From Allorhodopirellula solitaria (GTDB lineage Bacteria > Planctomycetota > Planctomycetia > Pirellulales > Pirellulaceae): DNA of 64,000 nt. The stretch spans positions 95,461 through 159,460 of the forward strand of contig NZ_SJPK01000012.1 in assembly GCF_007859855.1 (NCBI RefSeq). Reading direction: 5' to 3'. Below, in pieces: positions 53,213-61,202 of this stretch (positions are counted from its first letter, which is position 1; every line of letters begins with the position of its first letter). The position numbers and the translations under genes were made by a program. Below the pieces are notes generated by a model. It was not told the DNA's origin. It saw nothing but the letters and a program-made list of their open reading frames with translations, and searched no databases.

Positions 53213-54163
53213 TCAACTCTGGAAAAGAAAACTGATCGCGATCACCGACGCACGTAGCCTTCCCCACCTCGCCGCTTGACTCCACCACCTCTGCCGTTTT
53301 TGTGATGGAGTTGTCTGTCGCGTGCAACGCGGTGGCCCTGCGTTCTCCATACGACGCTCCGTGATCTGCCCCAGATCGGCATCCTGTCTCAGCCGCATGC
53401 GGTCATTCGGTGCGGCAAGCTCACCCGCCAAAGCCGAGACCGTGCCCGAAACTCCGACACCATCAGCAGGCACGCTACACTCATCATTCGCCTGTCCCGC
53501 TGCCGATCCCTCCCTTGTGGAGCTCGCAGTCGCTTTCTCCGGCGTCACCTCCCGAGCCTCCGATTCACTGGCATCGTCGTTAGCTGAAATCGCGTGGCGA
53601 TTCGAGCTCATACGATCCAACGGGCTGACCACCTTAACGTCCTCGCGATTGAGCGAGTGCAAGTAAGTTCGCGTCGTCTTGATATCCGCGTGACCGAGCA
53701 ATTCCTGGATCGTGCAAATATCAGTTCCTTCACGCCGACGCAGGTTCTGAATCACGTCCGGCTCGCTCGGATCGATATAGCCGACGACATCTTCGATCTC
53801 CTCCACCGAGTCCTCACCTGATTCCCTCAGCCGCTCTTCTTTGACCTTCTCAGCCCGAGTGAGCTGCTCCAGCTTCGTCCGGATGAAGGTCAGATCATCA
53901 AACGGAGCCGTCTGGACGTAGCGACGATAGCAGATCAGCGACTGAATGATCTTCAGACGCTTCCAAGCAGGCGTCTTGCGCCGCAAGTGGTCGCGGAGGA
54001 AGGCAATCACATCGTCGGCGGTGAATTCCCAGATCGCTTGGGGCTTGCGGCCATGAAAGTGACAGAGCTTCTCAAACCAAATCTTCGCCCACTTGTCACG
54101 CTGCTCGTGCCACGTGGTCTCAGACTGACTAACGCGTGCCATGACATCGTCCTTTGCAATCAT
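53213..54163 (-). pseudogene. intI: integron integrase with deleted catalytic core
   Basis: From ATG 54163. Residues ~15-140 are the extended N-terminal core-binding region of chromosomal integron integrases (WHEQRDKWAKIWFEKLCHF, IWEFTADDVIAFLRDHL, TPAWKRLKIIQSLICYRRYV, IDPSEPDVIQNLRR). At residue ~143 it jumps straight to the C-terminus: GTDICTIQELLGHADIKTTRTYLHSLNR and VVSPLDRM, with the nucleophile Tyr at about 167. The domain holding the first Arg, the Lys and the HxxR, roughly 200 or more residues, is missing in frame. A ~130-residue non-homologous tail follows. Divergent from the cassette array, as in classical integrons. Confidence 0.8.
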
Positions 54164-54439
54164 CCGACCCGGCGAAGAGAAACTCCCCAAGTCGATCATA
54201 CGCAGCAGATTCCGTCCCAGTCTCACGCAGCCCTCCAGCGAAGACCACCGCCCTCTCCCACGGCCATTTTTGATGCGACCCGTTGGCGGTCCAGAAGTAG
54301 AGTCGTCCTGCCCGCCGTACCGCATCGCCGCAGCACTACCGAGCTGATTCTTCCCATGTCCGGCGAAGAGGTCAATGTTTTCGCCAGAAATTTGTTCGAA
54401 AATTTCCTTGACCGAAGAATTCAGAGCCCTCATACTCAG

Positions 54440-54582
54440 CAGACGCCAACCGGCGATAAGACTCCCTCGAACCGGCGATAACACTTCCCGTGTCACCGAG
54501 GGAACCGAAGGTCCAACCGGCGATAACACCCCCGAGGATCAACTTATCACCCCCACAACCGGCGATAATTACCTCGTTATCC
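54440..54582 (+). other. attI-like region
   Basis: Four copies of AACCGGCGATAA start at 54448, 54470, 54515 and 54557, spaced 22, 45 and 42 bp. The last copy faces GTTATCC at 54576, giving an inverted GATAAT...GTTATC pair like an integrase simple site. It lies between intI and the first cassette, exactly where attI is expected, and the crossover would be at G|TT 54576. Confidence 0.65.
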
Positions 54583-54593
54583 GATTTAGATGC

Positions 54594-55106
54594 ATGGGAA
54601 CCTATTTTCAATACATAAACGATAGCAAACGCCAGCTCCTTAGTATTGACCCTACCGGTCAGGAAATAAAGCAGTACGCAATCGGACGCAACATCGGATC
54701 ACGTCTGCTCCATCTTCTGCTGTTGGATGATCCCGATGGGCAGACTGGAATTGAACGACACCCTTTTCTCGGAAGCTGGATTGACGACCGCGTCTATGTG
54801 GGCGGGGATGAATACACGCCTGGATTCGACCGAATCTGCCAAGAATACGAAGACATCGGGCAGCACCTAATCGAGCTCCTGGCCATCAACGCTCCGGAAG
54901 ACCTCCATCATTACGGCGGAAGCGAGTGGCTTGTAAGTCTTGCTCGCGGTGACGCGGCATTTCGCTTGAGTGCAGATTCGTGTCGGAGCGTTTTGCGATA
55001 CCTACGCGGCGTAAAACGCCACTTCCCGTCCGACGAAGTGGATGATCTAATAGAAATGTTCCGATCGCAGGCGGACACTCCGTCGGATACATCAGGCGGC
55101 GGATAA
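54594..55106 (+). CDS. cassette 1: hypothetical protein, 170 aa
   Basis: First cassette after the attI-like site; ATG 54594 is only 16 bp after the crossover. Soluble, acidic protein (MGTYFQYINDSKRQLLSIDPTGQEIKQYAIGRNIGSRLLHLLLLDD...). No family recognised. The stop codon TAA lies inside the R'' box of the following attC, as is common for cassettes. Confidence 0.75.
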   Translation: MGTYFQYINDSKRQLLSIDPTGQEIKQYAIGRNIGSRLLHLLLLDDPDGQTGIERHPFLGSWIDDRVYVGGDEYTPGFDRICQEYEDIGQHLIELLAINAPEDLHHYGGSEWLVSLARGDAAFRLSADSCRSVLRYLRGVKRHFPSDEVDDLIEMFRSQADTPSDTSGGG

Positions 55107-55190
55107 CAATGCCGTGAACCGGAGTCGCGTGTCACGCGTTTTGGCAATGGCAAGCTGTTTCGACGCGACCCGGTTACGGCTAGCGTTCTG
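55101..55190 (+). repeat. attC site 1
   Basis: Imperfect palindrome from AAC (55105) to GTT (55185). AATGCCGTGAACCGG and CCGGTTACGGCTAGC pair around a TCGCG/CGCGA inner stem. Confidence 0.85.
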
Positions 55191-55239
55191 CCACTGAATT
55201 TGCTGCTCGTCTGCCAATGGAGAATCGACACTGTTCCGC

Positions 55240-55713
55240 GTGACGCAAGACCTCTTCGTTGGACGATTTGCTTCGCGCGAACGCCTCGACGAACTGCGCT
55301 CCTTGAACGTCACCGACATCCTTAACGTCAGTGACACTGCAAGCCAGCTTACGACCGATGACGGACCTTTTCGCTCCGTTACCTGGATCGACATTGAAGA
55401 TCGAACACTGATCCCAACTGACATCGCTATCAACGCGATTGACACGATTCATCAATCACTTACCGATGACGGTGGTCGCGTCTACGTTCACTGCATGGCA
55501 GGTTGGAATCGCTCGCCAACAATCCTCTGGCTGTATCTGATCGCGTGCGGACTTGATTTGGACGACGCGGCACGATTCATCTGTGCCAATGCATTCGATG
55601 CTGTACCGGGGCACTCGTTGTTGGTAGACTCAAATTTGATCGCAACGGTGCAATCACACGGACGCGACAACTACCTGCCACACCAACGTCCGACCGCAAT
55701 TGCGGCGCCATAG
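55240..55713 (+). CDS. cassette 2: dual-specificity/tyrosine phosphatase-like protein
   Basis: 157 residues from GTG 55240. VYVHCMAGWNRSPTILWLYLI carries the HCx5R(S/T) active site (Cys85, Arg91) of the cysteine phosphatase superfamily. Asp52 or nearby DIEDRT could be the general acid. NVTDILNVSDTASQ is the usual DSP-like beta strand. No signal peptide, so cytoplasmic. Substrate unknown. Confidence 0.85.
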   Translation: MTQDLFVGRFASRERLDELRSLNVTDILNVSDTASQLTTDDGPFRSVTWIDIEDRTLIPTDIAINAIDTIHQSLTDDGGRVYVHCMAGWNRSPTILWLYLIACGLDLDDAARFICANAFDAVPGHSLLVDSNLIATVQSHGRDNYLPHQRPTAIAAP

Positions 55714-55716
55714 AAG

Positions 55717-55806
55717 GCAGAACAATGCCGTGCACACGGAGCACGGCTTGCAAGGTTTCACAAATGGAAAGTCGTCTCTCCGTGCCCGGTGACGGCCGCC
55801 GTTATT
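55717..55806 (+). repeat. attC site 2
   Basis: AAC at 55721, GTT at 55801. Arms AATGCCGTGCACACGGAGCACGG and CCGTGCCCGGTGACGGC pair. Confidence 0.85.
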
Positions 55807-56125
55807 TGATTTAGCGGCGTCGTCCAACGCCTGTCGAATCTGCGCTCCCGTTAGCGTTTCGACCCAACGATCGGCACGGCGACCATTGCCGTGGTAGCCG
55901 AACACGATGTCCGCAGCACGACCCTGCGGAAGCCAGTGCCGATCAACTCCAACGCCTGATGAATCCAACGCGTGCCAATCCCAAGGCGTGACAACTCCAA
56001 CGCCTGGCGAACCCCAGGTCCGAAGTTGTGTCGTGAATCCCACACCGATACAATGCCCGTAAGACTGGTTGCTGCTGGCCGCCTCACGGCGTTTCGCTAA
56101 AGCCTAAACCATCCAACGCCATGCA
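55803..56125 (+). other. cassette 3: apparently non-coding, family N1
   Basis: About 320 bp with no supported plus-strand gene. It is built from degenerate ~18-bp units of the CCAACGCCTGRCGAATC type. A second copy is cassette 8 (58781-59094). Both begin TTATTTGATTTAGC and end with CCCAGGTCCGAAGTTGTGTCG and CCTCACGGCGTTTCGC. Minus-strand frames exist but differ between copies. Confidence 0.65.
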
Positions 56126-56212
56126 AATAACAATGCCATGCAATGGAGGACGGCGTTCACGTCTTGGCAGGTGAACGTCGCTCTGCCGTCCCCATTGATG
56201 GCTGCCGTTATT
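56126..56212 (+). repeat. attC site 3
   Basis: AAC at 56129, GTT at 56207. Arms AATGCCATGCAATGG and CCATTGATGGCTGCC pair; inner stem GACGGCG/TTCAC with GTGAACG. Confidence 0.88.
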
Positions 56213-56295
56213 CGACTGAAATAGTACTGATCTCTCACCTGGGTCGTTGATTACACCTCGAGCCATTTTTAACACCTCGTGAACATAGTTGACGC

Positions 56296-56592
56296 TTGAT
56301 CAGAATTACTCTCGCCATACTCGCTTTGCTGATCGGCTCTTACGCTGCGTTTTGCATCTGGATCGCGACCGAATTGCGATATGTGTTTGTCCGTCCTGTG
56401 TACGACGCGGTCGAATCTGGCGAAGGCAACCCGTACGAGATTGCGCGGAACTGCATGGACGCCTATGCTTCCGAGTTTACCGGACCAGCGATCACACTGT
56501 TGGCGTGCCTTGCTGCACTGTTCGTACTTGCGGTTACCAAGCGACGCCCCGCTTCCTCCGTCAATTTTCCCGACCCCAAAAACGGCGAATAA
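56296..56592 (+). CDS. cassette 4: small membrane protein, 98 aa
   Basis: Two membrane helices (ITLAILALLIGSYAAFCIW and PAITLLACLAALFVLAV) flank an acidic loop. The start is a TTG at 56296, the only in-frame start near the cassette's 5' end. The TAA lies in the attC R'' box. Family not recognised. Confidence 0.65.
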   Translation: MIRITLAILALLIGSYAAFCIWIATELRYVFVRPVYDAVESGEGNPYEIARNCMDAYASEFTGPAITLLACLAALFVLAVTKRRPASSVNFPDPKNGE

Positions 56593-56678
56593 CCATCGCG
56601 TGCAACGGAGGACGGGTGGCATGCGATTTGGTATGCTTGCAAGTCTTTCGCCCGTCCCCGCTGACGCGTAACGTTCGT
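56587..56678 (+). repeat. attC site 4
   Basis: AAC at 56591, GTT at 56673. CGCGTGCAACGGAGGACGGG pairs with CCCGTCCCCGCTGACGCG. Confidence 0.85.
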
Positions 56679-56688
56679 CGACTGAAAA

Positions 56689-57144
56689 ATGAAGCGTCAA
56701 ACAACAATCAGGTCCCTTTTACTTGCGACCACCTGGATTGCTGTTGGCTTTTGCTGCCTGCGTCAGATGAGGACAACAGACGTGACTCAGGTGATCGAAT
56801 TCGCTTCTGTTCCAGTTTCGGATGATCTTCTCAAGAACACTTACGAACAATTTTCCACCGAAACAGTGAACGTAAATCGCGATGGCCTTCGGGTTACTGT
56901 TAACTACGCAAGACAAACGCTTGATCCACTTGCGCCCGAGATTGATTGGCAGTTGTTGGGTTACGGCCGATGGACGAGCAATCACTCGTCCCATACTGTG
57001 CGAACCACTTGGGTTATCGTTTACCTGGGAATGGGAATAGTCATCAGCTTGCTTACGTCAGTTCTATCTCGGTACCCAGCCGAAGCGAAATTGGCTATCG
57101 AGAACCGCGACGAACCAGCGGATGCACTTGAGTCGCCGAGTTGA
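56689..57144 (+). CDS. cassette 5: membrane protein, 151 aa
   Basis: Starts MKRQTTIRSLLLATTWIAVGFCCLRQMR, a first membrane helix; a second is VRTTWVIVYLGMGIVISLLTSVL. The part between is probably extracytoplasmic. Not recognised. Unlike its neighbours it is not followed by a full attC but by a half-site, so it is joined to the next cassette. Confidence 0.7.
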   Translation: MKRQTTIRSLLLATTWIAVGFCCLRQMRTTDVTQVIEFASVPVSDDLLKNTYEQFSTETVNVNRDGLRVTVNYARQTLDPLAPEIDWQLLGYGRWTSNHSSHTVRTTWVIVYLGMGIVISLLTSVLSRYPAEAKLAIENRDEPADALESPS

Positions 57145-57194
57145 GTTTATTGAAGTGGTCAGTCGTTCGCGGCGACCACGTGATCCGTACCGTT
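57145..57194 (+). repeat. degenerate attC half-site
   Basis: Only the R' half (CACGTGATCCGTACCGTT) is recognisable before the TTCTGGCACAAAG start of the next cassette. The AAC half has no counterpart upstream. Confidence 0.55.
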
Positions 57195-57272
57195 CTGGCA
57201 CAAAGTGGCCATCGTGCTCGTGCTCAGTGAAACGGTGCTCGTGCTCGTGCTCGTAATTGAAATGGCACAACC

Positions 57273-57791
57273 ATGACCGAACCAATCTTCGACCACGATC
57301 GACTCGACGTCTACCGTTTGTCAATCGGATACGTCGCTGCTGCATTCGACGTTTCGAAATCGCTGAGCGGTTTGCATCGCCACGCTCGTGATCAATGGCT
57401 TCGCGCTGCTCAATCGATTCCGCTGAACATCGCCGAGGGTAACGGCAAGCGCAGCTTGAAAGATCGTGCTCGATTTTTCGACATTGCTCGCGGATCTGCG
57501 TTTGAATGTGCTGCGATTCAATATGTTCTGGTTGCGACGGACGGTTTTGAGGACGTGGCGAGTCGAGAACTGAAACGGTTGCTCAAACGAATTGTCTCGA
57601 TGCTAACTCGAATGGCGTTGAAGTTTGACGGCGTTAGGGAGCCGTCGGTAGACTATGAGCTGGGGAACGATTACGAGCACGAGCACCGCGATGCTGAGCA
57701 CGAGCACGAAAGAAAGCCAGAACCAAGCCGTGCACCTAAGGACGGCTTGCGCGATTATACCAATGGAAAATCAATCGTCCGTCCTAGGTGA
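57273..57791 (+). CDS. cassette 6: four-helix-bundle (23S IVS-type) protein, copy 1
   Basis: 172 residues. The first ~120 (DRLDVYRLSIGYVAAAFDVSKSLSG...QWLRAAQSIPLNIAEGNGKRSLKDRARFFDIARGSAFECAAIQYVL) match the TIGR02436 four-helix-bundle family encoded in 23S rRNA intervening sequences. A charged EHEH-rich tail follows, and the frame ends inside the attC, which encodes the last ~23 residues. The 44-nt leader before the ATG (57213-57256) is complementary to 57670-57708 near the 3' end. RNA binding is inferred from the family. Confidence 0.85.
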   Translation: MTEPIFDHDRLDVYRLSIGYVAAAFDVSKSLSGLHRHARDQWLRAAQSIPLNIAEGNGKRSLKDRARFFDIARGSAFECAAIQYVLVATDGFEDVASRELKRLLKRIVSMLTRMALKFDGVREPSVDYELGNDYEHEHRDAEHEHERKPEPSRAPKDGLRDYTNGKSIVRPR

Positions 57792-57806
57792 CGGCCACCG
57801 TTACCC
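57717..57806 (+). repeat. attC site 6
   Basis: AAC at 57721, GTT at 57800. AAGCCGTGCACCTAAGGACGG pairs with CCGTCCTAGGTGACGGC. It overlaps the 3' end of the upstream gene. Confidence 0.85.
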
Positions 57807-57834
57807 CACTGAATCGCCGTAATCTTTCGACACC

Positions 57835-58701
57835 ATGAAGATAATCGACAGCTACGACGTGAAATTCCGACGCACCGGGAAGCCAGTTGCCGAATCAGAA
57901 ATCTTGGATTGCGAAGCGGAACTCGAACTGACATTTCCTCTGCCCTACGCTGAATTCTTGCGTCAGCACAACGGTGGATCGCCGTCACCCGCATATCTCC
58001 CCTTCCCTGGGTCGCCGACTAAAGTTCAACGGTTTTTGTCAATTTCCGATCGCGATCTTGTGGACACGTGCAAGCGGCACCGCTCGGATTCCGGACTACC
58101 AGATCAATTCGTCTCGATTGCCGAACTTGACGATTCAGAGTCGTACTTGGTGCTTGACTGCTCGCCCATGAATCATGGTCGTCTTCTATTTTGGGTCTAC
58201 GTAGACGAAGGGTTTCGACTCAATGATTCAGAGTATAGCAACGCCACCGAACTCTATTTTTCGATAGACAATCTTTTCAAAACATTCGGGCCCGCGAAGA
58301 ACCGCGAAGACTTAGACGGCATGTTCTGCCGACTGTATTACTCGTCTTCCGATCCACGGAACGGTCCGAAGATTGCGACTGCATTGGTTGACGCGGGATA
58401 CGACATCAATTTCGTTTTACCTACGTTTCGCCATCCCATCTTTGGATCAATTGACTCCGAGGCGTTCGGTGTTGCTGAGACCTTGCTAAAACTGGGGACT
58501 TCATCCTCTCACCTCGACCCGCTGCACGACAATGCGAGTATTGCCGACCGCTTGGCTGATGCGTTCAGGCACTGGAATGGCCTTTCGGATGCAACGATTG
58601 AAAACAAGTATCAACCGGGACAGACGATGGCCAAACGCAACATTGCGAATATCGAGTCTGCTATGATGGCGTTAGCTCAGGCCACTTCAAATCTGGGGTA
58701 A
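57835..58701 (+). CDS. cassette 7: SMI1/KNR4 (SUKH) domain protein
   Basis: 288 residues. The N-terminal ~150 have the SUKH pattern (VAESEILDCEAELELTFPLPYAEFLRQHNGGSPSPAYLPFPGS...FVSIAELDDSESYLVLDCSP...GRLLFWVYVDEGF). The C-terminal half is helical, possibly ankyrin-like (PKIATALVDAGYDINFVLPTFRHPIFGSIDSEAFGVAETLLKLG). SUKH proteins are often immunity proteins against polymorphic toxins; no toxin gene is beside it. The TAA lies in attC. Confidence 0.85.
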   Translation: MKIIDSYDVKFRRTGKPVAESEILDCEAELELTFPLPYAEFLRQHNGGSPSPAYLPFPGSPTKVQRFLSISDRDLVDTCKRHRSDSGLPDQFVSIAELDDSESYLVLDCSPMNHGRLLFWVYVDEGFRLNDSEYSNATELYFSIDNLFKTFGPAKNREDLDGMFCRLYYSSSDPRNGPKIATALVDAGYDINFVLPTFRHPIFGSIDSEAFGVAETLLKLGTSSSHLDPLHDNASIADRLADAFRHWNGLSDATIENKYQPGQTMAKRNIANIESAMMALAQATSNLG

Positions 58702-58784
58702 CCATCGCATGCAACGGAGCCGGGCTTGCAAGTTTTCACAAATGGAACATCAACCGTCCCGGCCCGCTGATGCGTACCGTTATT
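58696..58784 (+). repeat. attC site 7
   Basis: AAC at 58700, GTT at 58779. CGCATGCAACGGAGCCGGG pairs with CCCGGCCCGCTGATGCG. Confidence 0.85.
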
Positions 58785-59094
58785 TGATTTAGCTGCGTCG
58801 TCCAACGCCTGTCGAATCTGCGTTCCCGTTAGCGTTTCGACCCAGCCATCGACGCGACGTTGCGCAAGCCCGCGCCGATCAACTCTAATGCCTGGCGAAA
58901 TCCGACGCCCGACAACTCCAACGCCTGTCATAATCCGACGCCTGAAAACTCCAACGCATGCCAACCCCGACGCCTGACGAATCCCAGGTCCGAAGTTGTG
59001 TCGTGAATCCCACACCGATACAATGCCTGAAAGACGGTTGCCGCTGGACGCCTCACGGCGTTTCGCGGAAGCCAAAACAAACCAACGCCCGACA
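58781..59094 (+). other. cassette 8: apparently non-coding, family N1 copy 2
   Basis: Same start and end as cassette 3, with the central CCAACGCCTG-type units reshuffled and extended. No plus-strand gene is supported. Confidence 0.65.
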
Positions 59095-59181
59095 AATAAC
59101 AATACCATGCAGCGGAGGACGGCGTTCACGTCTTGGCAGGTGAACGTCGCTCTGCCGTCCCCGCTGATGGTCGACGTTCTG
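59095..59181 (+). repeat. attC site 8
   Basis: AAC at 59098, GTT at 59176. Nearly identical to site 3 (GGAGGACGGCGTTCACGTC shared), so cassette and attC were copied together. Confidence 0.87.
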
Positions 59182-59250
59182 GCACAAAGTGGCCATCGTG
59201 CTCGTGCTCAGTGAAACGGTGCTCGTGCTCGTAATCGAAATGGCGCTACC

Positions 59251-59769
59251 ATGACCGAACTAATCTTCGACCACGATCGACTCGACGTCTACCGTTTGTC
59301 AATCGGATACGTCGCTGCTGCATTCGACGTTTCGAAATCGCTGAGCGGTTTGCATCGCCACGCTCGTGATCAATGGCTTCGCACTGCTCAATCGATTCCG
59401 CTGAACATCGCCGAGGGTAACGGCAAGCGCAGCTTGAAAGATCGTGCTCGATTTTTCGACATTGCTCGCGGATCTGCGTTTGAATGTGCTGCGATTCAAG
59501 ATGCTCTGGTTGCGACGGACGGTTTGGAGGACGTGGCGAGTCGAGAGCTGAAACGGATGCTCAAACGAATTGTCTCGATGCTAACTCGAATGGCGATGAA
59601 GTTTGACGGCGTTAGGGAGCCGTCGGTAGACTATGAGCTGGGGAACGATTACGAGCACGAGCACCCCGATGCTGAGCACGAGCACGAAAGAAAGCCAGAA
59701 CCAAGCCGTGCACCTAAGGACGGCTTGCGCGATTATACCAATGGAAAATCAATCGTCCGTCCTAGGTGA
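59251..59769 (+). CDS. cassette 9: four-helix-bundle (23S IVS-type) protein, copy 2
   Basis: 172 residues, differing from copy 1 at fewer than ten positions (for example MTELIF for MTEPIF and QDAL for QYVL). The leader 59197-59235 is complementary to 59648-59686 at the 3' end: ATTACGAGCACGAGCACC and CTGAGCACGAGCACGA arms pair exactly, with a short internal loop. The last residues are again encoded by attC. Confidence 0.85.
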   Translation: MTELIFDHDRLDVYRLSIGYVAAAFDVSKSLSGLHRHARDQWLRTAQSIPLNIAEGNGKRSLKDRARFFDIARGSAFECAAIQDALVATDGLEDVASRELKRMLKRIVSMLTRMAMKFDGVREPSVDYELGNDYEHEHPDAEHEHERKPEPSRAPKDGLRDYTNGKSIVRPR

Positions 59770-59784
59770 CGGCAACCGTTACGA
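59695..59784 (+). repeat. attC site 9
   Basis: AAC at 59699, GTT at 59778. Almost identical to site 6. Confidence 0.85.
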
Positions 59785-60063
59785 GACAAAGTCGTGCTGA
59801 CGACGAGTGGGGATGAAACGCCAAGTGTGCCCTGCGGGGCATCGTCCCACGCCGGAGTCACGACAACCAACGCCCGCCCTGCGGGACACAAAACCAGCGC
59901 ATGCCCTGCGGGGCATCAACCAATGCCTGCTCTGCGAGGCACTCTCCGGCGACAGCCCTGCGAGGCATTGTCCGACGCCTGATCAATTGGTGACTGTGAC
60001 TCAGTGCTCGTGTCGGATCGAAGCTGCGGGTAAGCCCACGTGTACTACGCTACAATAAACGAC
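59779..60063 (+). other. cassette 10: apparently non-coding, family N2 copy 1
   Basis: About 285 bp starting TTACGAGACAAAG. It contains five short palindromic units of the TGCCCTGCGGGGCA type. Copies are cassettes 13 and 14. Plus-strand frames of 60-80 codons are repeats of the CPAGH/ALRG type and look like translated repeats rather than a gene. Confidence 0.65.
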
Positions 60064-60154
60064 TCGTAACAATGCGATGATGCTGAGCGGCGTTGGTAGC
60101 CATTCTCGAAGTGGCTGAGTCGCTCGCCGCCGCCCGCATATCGCTGCCGTTATC
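60064..60154 (+). repeat. attC site 10
   Basis: AAC at 60068, GTT at 60149. GCGATGATGCTGAGCGGCG pairs with CGCCGCCCGCATATCGC. Confidence 0.83.
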
Positions 60155-60240
60155 CGACTGAAACCGCCGACTTGAACTTCCATTGGCCTACAACCTTTGC
60201 TATTCCAATGTCGTATCACTCACCTTCAAAGGAATCCGCG

Positions 60241-60573
60241 ATGAAACGATTGACTGCTCTCGCTATGGTTGGCTGCGCAACTCTTGGACTAGTAGCTTTG
60301 CCGATGGCTTTCGCTGACACCGAAACCGCTACGATCAAAAACTCAAAAACCGTTGTTCAAACGCAGTGTAAGATCACGCGGGATCTCCAAAACGGCAAGA
60401 CTTCACTTCTTGCGACCGCAACGGTTCGCGCGATCGCGAATACGCCTACGACCCTTGAAATTACGACACCGTCAGGTGAAACACTCATGATCGAATTAAA
60501 ATCAACAATTTTGATTGATGACTTGCATCGAGGTGATGCGTTCAATGCTGACCCAAAGTCTACCAAGCACTAA
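60241..60573 (+). CDS. cassette 11: small exported protein, 110 aa
   Basis: ATG 60241 follows AAAGGAAT; upstream starts at 60208 and 60172 are less likely. A Sec signal peptide (MKRLTALAMVGCATLGLVALPMAFAD) precedes an ~85-residue beta-rich domain (KTVVQTQCKITRDLQNGKTSLLATATVRAIANTPTTLEITTPSGETLMIELKS). Function unknown. Confidence 0.75.
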   Translation: MKRLTALAMVGCATLGLVALPMAFADTETATIKNSKTVVQTQCKITRDLQNGKTSLLATATVRAIANTPTTLEITTPSGETLMIELKSTILIDDLHRGDAFNADPKSTKH

Positions 60574-60585
60574 GCCAAAACGACG

Positions 60586-60673
60586 GATAACCAAAGACGT
60601 GCACTGGAGCGGCGTGTCAAGCGTTTGGAAACCGTTAATTTCTCGTCGCCGCCCAGTGACGTCCAACGTTATC
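60586..60673 (+). repeat. attC site 11
   Basis: AAC at 60589, GTT at 60668. GACGTGCACTGGAGCGGCG pairs with CGCCGCCCAGTGACGTC. Confidence 0.85.
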
Positions 60674-60740
60674 CGACTGAAATCGCACTTTGAACACAAG
60701 GCACCCCGGGACGGTCTGCAAACTCGAAGGAACCCTGATA

Positions 60741-61193
60741 ATGCGATGTACATTGGCTGTTGTCTGTTTCTTGCTCGTCTCAACATACGGCTTGGGTCAG
60801 GATGCGAACAACAGACCCTCTAGCGACACTCCCGGCATTGCTGACTTGCACGCTCGCTTGGAGATGCTTGAAAAGCGCGTAAAAGAACTCGAATCCGATG
60901 CCAACGTCGGTCGGCAATCCGAGGGCCAAGAATCCCAACCCAAGAAATCCAATGTTCAGCGCGATTGGACGTATACGCCCACGAACCCTGTCGGACGGCC
61001 AACACGAATGCGATCGGTCTATTGGTTTCCGCCTCAGATATGGTCATCTGCTTCTCTTGGCCAAAAGCCGCTTCCAAGCCCACCGCCTCGCGGCGATGTA
61101 CCCGACAACTGGCAGGAAATCAACTATTTCGGACGTTGGTATTACCTGGTACCGCCCGATGAAACGAATGTCACCCCCGCACCAACCGACTGA
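60741..61193 (+). CDS. cassette 12, gene a: exported protein with coiled coil, 150 aa
   Basis: ATG 60741 is preceded by AAGGAA. Signal peptide MRCTLAVVCFLLVSTYGLGQ; then a short coiled coil (IADLHARLEMLEKRVKELESD); then an aromatic/proline-rich C-terminus. Not recognised. It shares one cassette with the next gene, which starts 9 bp after its stop. Confidence 0.72.
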   Translation: MRCTLAVVCFLLVSTYGLGQDANNRPSSDTPGIADLHARLEMLEKRVKELESDANVGRQSEGQESQPKKSNVQRDWTYTPTNPVGRPTRMRSVYWFPPQIWSSASLGQKPLPSPPPRGDVPDNWQEINYFGRWYYLVPPDETNVTPAPTD

Positions 61194-61202
61194 ACTAAAT
61201 GC

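Noticed and set aside
54440..54582. CRISPR array
   Set aside because: Repeats are only 12 bp with unequal 10-33-bp gaps, too short for CRISPR; position fits attI.
57195..59769. Diversity-generating retroelement (four-helix Avd-like protein)
   Set aside because: No reverse transcriptase, template repeat or variable repeat is seen; the protein and its flanking repeats fit the 23S IVS type better.
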